A DNA stretch of 12,179 nucleotides, taken from Dehalococcoidia bacterium (GTDB lineage: Bacteria; Chloroflexota; Dehalococcoidia; Dehalococcoidales; E44-bin46). The position numbers and the translations under genes are program-made. The stretch is taken from positions 1 through 12,179 of the forward strand of contig SOKA01000045.1 of the NCBI GenBank assembly GCA_004376105.1, written 5' to 3'. A model generated the notes under the pieces. The model was not told where the DNA came from. It was given only the letters and a program-made list of their open reading frames with translations, and searched no databases. Positions 1 to 4,720 of this stretch are shown here, in pieces (the first letter of the stretch is position 1; every line of letters begins with the position of its first letter).

Positions 1-304
1 TATTTATCCGAATTACACTCCCATCACTAGCCGGATTTAGCCCGAGGTCAGACTTTAGGATGGCTTTCTCAATACTATGCGTACTACTTTTATCCCAAGG
101 TTGGATGACGAGCAGCCTTACTCCAGGTGCAGAAATGCTAGCAATTTGATTAAGCGGAGTAGGAACACCAGCATATTCCACCTTAATATGCTCTATTAGG
201 GCAGGGGTAGCGTGCCCAGTACGAATGGTGGCTAATTCTCTCTTCAAAACCTCAATAGAGGTTCGCATCTTTTCTTCAATATTCCATAAAGTGCGGCTAA
301 TCAT
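1..304 (-). CDS. frr: Ribosome recycling factor, N-terminal part (truncated by window edge)
   Basis: Ribosome recycling factor splits the post-termination ribosome together with EF-G in the cytoplasm. Reading the minus strand from the ATG at 304 gives about 101 codons beginning MISRTLWNIEEKMRTSIEVL and containing the RRF signatures ELATIRTGHATPAL and YAGVPTPLNQIASIS, followed by QPWDKSS and IEKAILKSDLGLNP. These are the helix 1 and domain II landmarks of the family. The usual length is about 185 residues, so the C-terminal part lies beyond position 1. The start overlaps the pyrH stop by 8 bp (ATGATTAG), and AAGG lies just upstream, so translation is probably coupled. It is the last visible gene of the rpsB-tsf-pyrH-frr operon, a very common bacterial order. 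Identification is firm from the motifs. Confidence 0.95.
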   Translation of the reverse strand, partial: MISRTLWNIEEKMRTSIEVLKRELATIRTGHATPALIEHIKVEYAGVPTPLNQIASISAPGVRLLVIQPWDKSSTHSIEKAILKSDLGLNPASDGSVIRIN

Positions 305-1031
305 TTTCCTTCCCACTGGATACCAGGGTACCAATAGGTTCACCGATTATAGCGCGCTCAATACTGCGGGGAGCTCGAAGGTCAAAAACGATTATAGGCA
401 GCTTGTTTTCCAGACAGAGGGAGAGAGCGGTAGCATCCATTACCTCCAAGCGCATATTTAATGCTTCAAGGTGAGTAAGTTTGTCAAACTTCTTAGCGCT
501 GTGATTTTTGCTAGGGTCAGCACTATAGATGCCATCAACATTATTTTTTGTCATAAGTAGGACTTCTGCCTCAATCTCTATGGCTCGTAGAGCAGCCGCA
601 GTGTCAGTGGTCATATATGGGTTGCCAGTGCCTCCAGCGAAAATAACTGCTCTACCTTTCTCCAGGTGACGAATAGCCCGGCGTCTAATGTAAGGCTCAG
701 CTACCTGTTGAACGCCTATAGCTGACTGGGTTCTAGTAGTTATTCCTTCTCTCTCCAATGCATCCTGGAGAGCTAGGGCATTTATCACTGTAGCTAGCAT
801 CCCAGCGTAGTCAGCAGTGACCCTATCCATTCCATTCTGCTCAGCCTTAGCCCCACGCCAGATGTTACCGCCACCGACAACAATACCTACACCCACCCCC
901 ATCTCTATCACCTGCCTAATCTGTTTGGCTATCATGGTGAGGGTAGGGGAATCAATACCATAATCGGCTTTACCACCAAAAGCCTCGCCACTAAGTTTGA
1001 GCAGAACCCGCTTATATTTGGTAGTGGTCAT
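297..1031 (-). CDS. pyrH: UMP kinase
   Basis: Bacterial UMP kinase of the amino acid kinase family (244 residues, normal length). It phosphorylates UMP to UDP with ATP in pyrimidine nucleotide synthesis and acts in the cytoplasm as a hexamer. Visible motifs: KLSGE at residues 12-16 (phosphate binding), GGGNIWRG at 53-60, DYAGMLATVINALALQDALE around 74-93, GGTGNPYMTTDTAAALRA at 133-150 and the LLMTKNNVDGIY segment near 158-169. All are characteristic of PyrH rather than other amino acid kinases. The ATG at 1031 lies 11 bp after the tsf stop, with only a weak AGGT upstream, so it probably depends on readthrough from tsf. The downstream frr start overlaps its stop codon. Nothing unusual is seen. 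Confidence 0.98.
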   Translation of the reverse strand: MTTTKYKRVLLKLSGEAFGGKADYGIDSPTLTMIAKQIRQVIEMGVGVGIVVGGGNIWRGAKAEQNGMDRVTADYAGMLATVINALALQDALEREGITTRTQSAIGVQQVAEPYIRRRAIRHLEKGRAVIFAGGTGNPYMTTDTAAALRAIEIEAEVLLMTKNNVDGIYSADPSKNHSAKKFDKLTHLEALNMRLEVMDATALSLCLENKLPIIVFDLRAPRSIERAIIGEPIGTLVSSGKEND

Positions 1032-1042
1032 CTTGTTAATAC

Positions 1043-1546
1043 CTATCTACCCAATTCAAATCTGGCAAATCTACTTACTTTGATATTCTCTCCTACCTTG
1101 GCAATAGTTTCAGCAATAATATCTTGAACGGTCTTATTAGGGTCTTTAATGTAAGGCTGAAGAAGCAGACAAGCTACCTGAGGTTCTATATCAGCCCCTT
1201 CAGGGGCTTCGTCCCTTGAGATAAATTGAGGAGGCATGGCTGCTACTTGCATTGCCAAATGATGAGCCAGTTCCTTGAACTCATCAGTACGGGCAACAAA
1301 GTCGGTTTCGCAGTTGATTTCAACCATGGCTCCAATGTGCCCACCGGCATGGATATAGGCTTCAATCACTCCTTGGGTGGCAGAACGTTTTGCTTTCTTT
1401 TGTGCCTGAAGGAAGCCTTCCTGCTTCAGAATCTGGAGCGCTTTTTCCATATCCCCTTCTGCCTCAAGGAGAGCATTTCTACAATCCATAACCCCCGCTC
1501 CAGACTGGGCTCTTAGCTCCTTTACTCTGACTGCTGGAATTTCCAA
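1043..1546 (-). CDS. tsf: Translation elongation factor Ts, short form
   Basis: EF-Ts is the nucleotide exchange factor that recycles EF-Tu-GDP in the cytoplasm. The N-terminal UBA-like module is clear (VKELRAQSGAGVMDCRNALL, then GDMEKALQILKQEGF), followed by the core segment with INCETDFVARTDEF. I place the start at the TTG at 1546, giving 167 residues beginning (M)EIPAVRVKELR. A strong GGGAGG lies 6 nt upstream (1553-1558), and the family normally begins only a few residues before VKELR. An in-frame ATG at 1570 would add eight residues (MNKTGRER) but overlaps the rpsB stop and lies upstream of that Shine-Dalgarno. The protein is far shorter than the ~280-residue E. coli form, as in other bacteria with a single short core domain. 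It lies 16 bp after rpsB. Confidence 0.95.
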   Translation of the reverse strand: MEIPAVRVKELRAQSGAGVMDCRNALLEAEGDMEKALQILKQEGFLQAQKKAKRSATQGVIEAYIHAGGHIGAMVEINCETDFVARTDEFKELAHHLAMQVAAMPPQFISRDEAPEGADIEPQVACLLLQPYIKDPNKTVQDIIAETIAKVGENIKVSRFARFELGR

Positions 1547-1562
1547 TCTCTCCCTCCCTGTT

Positions 1563-2348
1563 TTATTCATTATCAGGAGTGAAAACAACAGGTTCAGCGG
1601 CTTCCGTAACCTCAAGCTCCTCCAAGCCCTCTTCCCCTCCTTCCTGCACCAGACCCAATGCCTCGCCAGTTCTACCCTCTATCACTGAATCGGCAATACT
1701 ATTACATATCAGCTTGATGGTTTTAATAGCATCATCGTTGGCCGGAATAGGGCAGTCAATATCAGCGGGGTTACAATTAGTATCTACAATAGCTACAACT
1801 GGTATGCCTACACGTTTGGCTTCAGCTAGAGCAATCCTTTCTTTTATAACGTCAACAATGAACAGAGCAGCCGGTAAGCTGGTCATCTCTTTAAGACCAC
1901 CTATCTGTCGATTGAGGCGTAAAATTTCCTTCTCAAGCTTCAGGGCTTCCTTTTTAGGTAGGCGGTTAAACTCACCTCTAGCTTGCTGGTCTTCCAAACG
2001 AACTAGATAATCTATGCGAGTTTGGATAGTAATAAAGTTGGTCAGCACCCCTCCTAGCCAGCGTTGATTGACATAATACATATTACAGCGTTTAGCCTCT
2101 TCCTCTATAGTCTCCTGAGCCTGCTTTTTGGTGCCGACAAAAAGGATACTGCCACCCTCAGCTACCAACTGCCGAATAAAGTCGCATGCCTTGTCTAACA
2201 TGCTTACCGTTTGCTCTAGGTCAATGATATGAATGCCATTGCGCTTGGTAAAGATGTAGCTCTTCATATGAGGATGCCACCAACTTGTCTGGTGCCCGAA
2301 GTGAGCACCGGCTTCCAAAAGCTGCTTAATAGTAACTGTATCGGGCAA
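1563..2348 (-). CDS. rpsB: 30S ribosomal protein S2
   Basis: Small-subunit ribosomal protein S2, first gene of the translation operon. From the TTG at 2348 it encodes 261 residues starting (M)PDTVTIKQLLEAGAHFGHQ. The S2 signatures follow: WWHPHMKSYIFTKRNGIHII, FVGTKKQAQETI, the YYVNQRWLGGVLTNF segment, and FIVDVIKERIALAEAKRVGI with VDTNCNPADIDCPIPANDDA. The C-terminal tail is acidic (EEGLEELE), a common S2 variation. I choose the TTG start because GGAAGGAG (2356-2363) sits 7 nt upstream and a promoter ends just before it. The reading frame stays open up to 2462, but that stretch (with CCCW and YYF runs) does not resemble S2 and contains the promoter. The 5' leader would be only about 20 nt, too short for a structured autoregulatory S2 leader. 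Confidence 0.97.
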   Translation of the reverse strand: MPDTVTIKQLLEAGAHFGHQTSWWHPHMKSYIFTKRNGIHIIDLEQTVSMLDKACDFIRQLVAEGGSILFVGTKKQAQETIEEEAKRCNMYYVNQRWLGGVLTNFITIQTRIDYLVRLEDQQARGEFNRLPKKEALKLEKEILRLNRQIGGLKEMTSLPAALFIVDVIKERIALAEAKRVGIPVVAIVDTNCNPADIDCPIPANDDAIKTIKLICNSIADSVIEGRTGEALGLVQEGGEEGLEELEVTEAAEPVVFTPDNE

Positions 2349-2355
2349 GCTTAAA

Positions 2356-2363
2356 CTCCTTCC
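2356..2363 (-). promoter_or_regulatory. Ribosome binding site deciding the rpsB TTG start
   Basis: On the minus strand GGAAGGAG lies 7 nt before the TTG at 2348. No ATG or GTG in frame has comparable support, so this site selects the TTG start of rpsB. Confidence 0.8.
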
Positions 2364-2374
2364 AATTATAAAAT

Positions 2375-2403
2375 AGTATAGCATACCCTTTAGTATCCAG
2401 CAA
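2375..2403 (-). promoter_or_regulatory. Promoter of the rpsB-tsf-pyrH-frr operon
   Basis: Minus-strand housekeeping-sigma type promoter: -35 TTGCTG (2398-2403), a 17-nt spacer ending in TGC, and -10 TATACT (2375-2380). The TGn before the -10 makes it an extended -10 element. Predicted transcription starts near 2368, about 20 nt before the rpsB TTG. A second TATAAT at 2365-2370 would start transcription inside the Shine-Dalgarno and is less likely to be the real -10. Confidence 0.7.
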
Positions 2404-2480
2404 CAGCAGGAACATAACGACCTCAGCCCAGCGCTTGCTCTTTTACCGGCGTCATTCATCAAGGGAGATTATTGGTGGAG

Positions 2481-2509
2481 GTGACAAAATATATCATTAG
2501 GTTTATTAT
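2481..2509 (+). promoter_or_regulatory. Promoter for the hisF remnant and the following unknown gene
   Basis: Plus-strand match to a housekeeping promoter: GTGACA (2481-2486), a 17-nt spacer and TATTAT (2504-2509). Transcription would begin near 2516, at the start of the AAAGGAG Shine-Dalgarno of the 2526 ORF, giving a leader of about 10 nt. It is divergent from the rpsB promoter, with roughly 80 bp between the two -35 boxes. Confidence 0.5.
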
Positions 2510-2525
2510 AGAAGAAAGGAGCGGG

Positions 2526-2669
2526 ATGAAGCAGATAAGGATTATACCTTGCCTCGATGTCAAGAATGGAAAAGTAGTTAAAGGGGTGAAGTTTGAAAAC
2601 CTTAAGGATTCCCGAGACCCGGTGGAAGTAGCGATTAAAGGAGTGCAGGGAGCTAAAGATGCAAATTAG
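2526..2669 (+). pseudogene. N-terminal remnant of imidazole glycerol phosphate synthase cyclase subunit (HisF-like, 47 residues)
   Basis: The 47-residue ORF starts MKQIRIIPCLDVKNGKVVKG and continues VKFENLKDSRDPVEVA, a clear match to the first beta-alpha unit of HisF, including the catalytic Asp at position 11. A complete HisF is about 250 residues. Here the match ends near residue 43, where the family would read GADELVFLDI, and the frame stops at KDAN. I find no continuation of the barrel in any plus-strand frame, so this is not a simple frameshift. The ORF still has a good Shine-Dalgarno (AAAGGAG, 2515-2521) and a promoter, and its end overlaps the next ATG by 11 bp. It may therefore be translated as a short leader-like peptide. 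It cannot be a working cyclase, because the second catalytic Asp and most of the barrel are absent. Whether it is decaying or retained for a reason is open. Confidence 0.7.
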
Positions 2670-3009
2670 GCAAACATACAAAGATGTAGACCCAGAGTTA
2701 CTTTATGATGAGATAAGAGACTTTACTCTAAAGCAGGGGACGGTTATAGATAAGGCAAAACTGGAAACATACTGTTTGCCCAGTGACACATCAACGTTTA
2801 TTTCTCGTGGCACGCTAACCTTCAAGATTGAGAGTAAGTCAGGTAAGGGCGAAAAAGAATGTCTCAGGGCACATATCGTGGGCTCAGCCAAAGGTGAAAC
2901 AAAAGTAATGCTTGATATAGATGAAGAGCTTTTCTCCCGGGAAAAGATTAATGCTTTGCAAAATGACCTAAACTTTATTTTTGGCTCATACGAAGTGAAG
3001 CGCCGCTAA
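2659..3009 (+). CDS. Conserved-looking hypothetical protein, 116 residues
   Basis: I do not recognise the family. The protein begins MQIRQTYKDVDPELLYDEIR and has no signal peptide, membrane segment or cysteine-pair metal site. The residue pattern suggests an N-terminal helix, several strands in the middle (TFISRGTLTFKI, CLRAHIVGS, ETKVMLDID) and a C-terminal amphipathic helix ending in FIFGSYEVKRR. That order loosely recalls small alpha/beta ligand-binding domains, but this is only a guess. The ATG at 2659 overlaps the end of the HisF-like ORF by 11 bp, and an AGGGAG lies 7-8 nt upstream, so translation is probably coupled. It ends 37 bp before the convergent tRNA-Arg gene. Base composition matches its neighbours. 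The coherent protein and good start support a real gene. Confidence 0.75.
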   Translation: MQIRQTYKDVDPELLYDEIRDFTLKQGTVIDKAKLETYCLPSDTSTFISRGTLTFKIESKSGKGEKECLRAHIVGSAKGETKVMLDIDEELFSREKINALQNDLNFIFGSYEVKRR

Positions 3010-3035
3010 AGGCTTATTCAGAATCTAGAAAGCCT
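3010..3035. terminator. Small inverted repeat between convergent gene ends (possible weak terminator)
   Basis: AGGCTT (3010-3015) and AAGCCT (3030-3035) form a perfect 6-bp stem with a 14-nt loop. It starts at the base after the stop codon of the 116-residue ORF and lies 11 bp beyond the tRNA 3' end on the other strand. No strong U-run follows on either strand, so termination activity is uncertain. Confidence 0.3.
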
Positions 3036-3046
3036 ACACAAAATAG

Positions 3047-3120
3047 CGTCCCTGGAGGGATTCGAACCCACGACCCGCTGCTTAGAAGGCAGCCGCTCTG
3101 TCCAGCTGAGCTACAGGGAC
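3047..3120 (-). tRNA. tRNA-Arg (anticodon TCT)
   Basis: The minus strand folds as a full 74-nt cloverleaf. Acceptor GTCCCTG pairs with CAGGGAC, with discriminator G. The D-stem is GCTC/GAGC, the anticodon stem GCTGC/GCAGC with loop CTTCTAA, and the T-loop TTCGAAT. The anticodon TCT (3084-3086 on the plus strand as AGA) reads AGA/AGG arginine codons. CCA is not encoded; the discriminator is followed by CTA, so CCA must be added after transcription. The T-stem GTGGG/CCCTC has a T-T mismatch at its second pair. It has its own promoter (3138-3166) and lies alone, convergent with the upstream unknown gene. Confidence 0.96.
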
Positions 3121-3137
3121 AAGTTATTTACCACTAA

Positions 3138-3166
3138 AATGTAGCACGGGCCGAGAGAGAGGTCAA
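3138..3166 (-). promoter_or_regulatory. Promoter of tRNA-Arg
   Basis: Minus-strand TTGACC (3161-3166), a 17-nt spacer ending in TGC, and TACATT (3138-3143). The start site would fall near 3131, about 11 nt before the mature tRNA 5' end. The strong -35 and the extended -10 TGC support it. Confidence 0.7.
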
Positions 3167-3243
3167 GATAGTTTTTAATCCCAAGCCATAGGTGCTTATC
3201 ATCTGGTTTACAGCAGCTAGGCTGCCGAGTTCAATGCCAATAG

Positions 3244-3375
3244 TTATAGCCCCTTTTCAGCGAGGAGACAGAGGTAGGTAACAATTGCGCCAGCAATACA
3301 TATGCCAATGAGGATAGATAATAAGGCATGCTTAAATTTTATCCTAAAAATAGTAGCCTTGCCCAAAGATGACAT
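3244..3375 (-). CDS. Possible small single-pass membrane protein (43 residues), leaderless
   Basis: On the minus strand an ATG at 3375 opens a 43-codon frame ending TAA at 3244. The N-terminus is basic (MSSLGKATIFRIKFKH), followed by about 21 hydrophobic residues (ALLSILIGICIAGAIVTYLC, then LL) and a short AEKGL tail. This is the layout of a single transmembrane helix with its N-terminus inside. A promoter with near-consensus boxes (3382-3410) puts the transcription start at 3375-3377, on or next to the ATG. The message would therefore have no leader and no Shine-Dalgarno. Evidence for coding is this promoter fit plus the sensible topology; the length alone could arise by chance. I do not recognise a family. 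The alternative is that the promoter makes an untranslated RNA running towards the tRNA. Unproven. Confidence 0.4.
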   Translation of the reverse strand: MSSLGKATIFRIKFKHALLSILIGICIAGAIVTYLCLLAEKGL

Positions 3376-3381
3376 TTAGCG

Positions 3382-3410
3382 AGTGTAGCAAATGAGCGCT
3401 AGTGCGTCAA
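3382..3410 (-). promoter_or_regulatory. Minus-strand promoter divergent from pgk
   Basis: TTGACG (3405-3410), a 17-nt spacer ending in TGC, and TACACT (3382-3387) on the minus strand. The predicted start at 3375-3377 coincides with the ATG of the 43-residue ORF. The boxes resemble those of the tRNA-Arg and rpsB promoters in spacing and in the TGC extension. Confidence 0.65.
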
Positions 3411-3436
3411 ACTAGCTTATAACGGCTTAGCTTGAC
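3406..3436. repeat. Imperfect inverted repeat spanning two divergent -35 boxes
   Basis: GTCAAACTAGC (3406-3416) is mirrored by GCTTAGCTTGAC (3425-3436), with one mismatch and one extra base in the right arm and an 8-bp centre. Each arm contains the -35 box of one of the two divergent promoters. It could be an operator for a dimeric regulator acting on both, or simply two similar -35 regions facing apart. Confidence 0.4.
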
Positions 3437-3461
3437 AATCATTTACTCACATTGTTAGTAT
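3432..3461 (+). promoter_or_regulatory. Promoter of the pgk operon
   Basis: TTGACA (3432-3437) is a perfect -35, followed by an 18-nt spacer and TAGTAT (3456-3461) as a 4/6 -10. Transcription would begin near 3468, giving a leader of about 30 nt. The leader contains AGATTCAATCT, a small hairpin, and no clear Shine-Dalgarno. Confidence 0.6.
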
Positions 3462-3497
3462 GAGTCAACTTTTAGATTCAATCTTTGGCTGAAACAA

Positions 3498-4691
3498 ATG
3501 GATAAAATGACTGTCAGGGACATAGAAGTTAGTAATAAAAGGGTTTTGGTTAGGGTTGACTTTAATGTCCCTTTGAATGAGGGAACAGGGGTTATTGCTG
3601 ATGATAGTCGTATCCGAGCCGTACTGCCTACTATTAAATATCTTATTGACCGGGGAGCAAAGGTTATCCTATGCTCTCACCTCGGTCGACCCCAAGGAAA
3701 GGTAATTGACAAACTGCGATTAGCCGTTGTTGCTCAGCGTCTGTCACAGATTTTAGGGCAGCCGGTGAAAGTTACTAAGGACTCAATTGGCTCTGATGTA
3801 GAGAAGGTGGCGGAAAAATCGAAGAATGGTGATGTTTTGCTTTTGGAGAATGTTCGTTTCCATCCAGAGGAAGAGAAGAACGAAGCCTCTTTTGCTCAAG
3901 CCCTAGCCCGGTTAGCTGACATATATGTTAATGATGCCTTCGGCGCTGCCCATCGAAGTCATGCCTCAACAGTCGGCGTTACTAAGTATCTGCCTGCGGT
4001 AGCTGGCCTGCTGCTTGAGAAGGAGATTAAAGCCCTGGGTAGTATCTTAAAGAATCCAGTTCATCCCTTCGCCGCACTTCTCGGTGGAGCCAAGATAAGT
4101 GACAAGGTTAGTATGATAGAAAATATTATAGGTAAGGTGGACTATATCCTAATTGGTGGCGGTATGGCAGCCACTTTTTTAAAGGCTAAATCCTATGAAG
4201 TAGGTTTGTCCTTGGTTGAGCAGGATATGGTGGATTTGGCAGCTAAGTTGAGGGAAGACACCGCAAAAAGAGGGGTGCGCTTGATATTACCAGTTGATGT
4301 GGTTGTTGCTGATGGACTTAGTAGTGAAGCTAAAGTCAACACTGTATCTATAGAAAACATTTCGCCCCACTTGAGGATTGTAGATATAGGTCCCCGAACT
4401 ATAAAAAACTTCAGTGAAGAATTACAAAGGTGCAAAACAGTTTTCTGGAACGGACCTATGGGCATATATGAGATACCTCAGTTTGCCAAGGGAACACAAG
4501 CTATAGCTGAACTCTTAGCTAATCTGGATGCGACTACTGTTATTGGGGGAGGCTCCATGGCTGAAATAGTAACCAAGTCGGGATTAGCCGATAAGATGAC
4601 CTTTGTATCTACCGGGGGTGGTGCCTCACTTAAATTTCTAGCCGGTAAAGCATTGCCAGGAGTGGAAGCCCTATTGAATAAAGGCTCATAA
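3498..4691 (+). CDS. pgk: Phosphoglycerate kinase
   Basis: Interconverts 1,3-bisphosphoglycerate + ADP and 3-phosphoglycerate + ATP in the cytoplasm. At 397 residues it has normal family length. Landmarks: RVDFNVP at 19-25, SRIR at 37-40, HLGRP at 61-65, NVRF at 118-121 and AHRSHAS at 151-157 (basic substrate site). In the C-terminal nucleotide domain are GGAKISDK (196-203), FWNGPMG (317-322 region), GGGSMAE (350-356) and STGGGASL (371-378). Nothing essential is missing. The ATG at 3498 fits the usual start (MDKMTVRDIEV), though the leader offers no recognisable Shine-Dalgarno. A second in-frame ATG at 3507 is possible. It is the first gene of a plus-strand run with apgM and tpiA. Confidence 0.98.
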   Translation: MDKMTVRDIEVSNKRVLVRVDFNVPLNEGTGVIADDSRIRAVLPTIKYLIDRGAKVILCSHLGRPQGKVIDKLRLAVVAQRLSQILGQPVKVTKDSIGSDVEKVAEKSKNGDVLLLENVRFHPEEEKNEASFAQALARLADIYVNDAFGAAHRSHASTVGVTKYLPAVAGLLLEKEIKALGSILKNPVHPFAALLGGAKISDKVSMIENIIGKVDYILIGGGMAATFLKAKSYEVGLSLVEQDMVDLAAKLREDTAKRGVRLILPVDVVVADGLSSEAKVNTVSIENISPHLRIVDIGPRTIKNFSEELQRCKTVFWNGPMGIYEIPQFAKGTQAIAELLANLDATTVIGGGSMAEIVTKSGLADKMTFVSTGGGASLKFLAGKALPGVEALLNKGS

Positions 4692-4720
4692 TCAAGAAGA
4701 GTTTTACAGGGGCTTCATCT

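Noticed and set aside
1579..2010. A 143-residue open frame antisense to rpsB.
   Set aside because: Ser/Thr/Arg-rich low-quality sequence lying wholly opposite a clear S2 gene; a shadow frame.
2349..2374. Structured S2 autoregulatory leader before rpsB.
   Set aside because: The predicted leader is only about 20 nt, too short for such a structure.
2349..2462. N-terminal extension of S2 back to an ATG at 2462.
   Set aside because: The extension does not resemble S2, contains the operon promoter, and the TTG at 2348 has a far better ribosome binding site.
4193..4465. A 90-residue minus-strand frame opposite pgk (similarly 4630-4887 opposite pgk/apgM, 5605-5922 opposite apgM and 9531-9728 opposite dapL).
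   Set aside because: Each lies opposite a well-supported enzyme gene, with no ribosome binding site or family motif.
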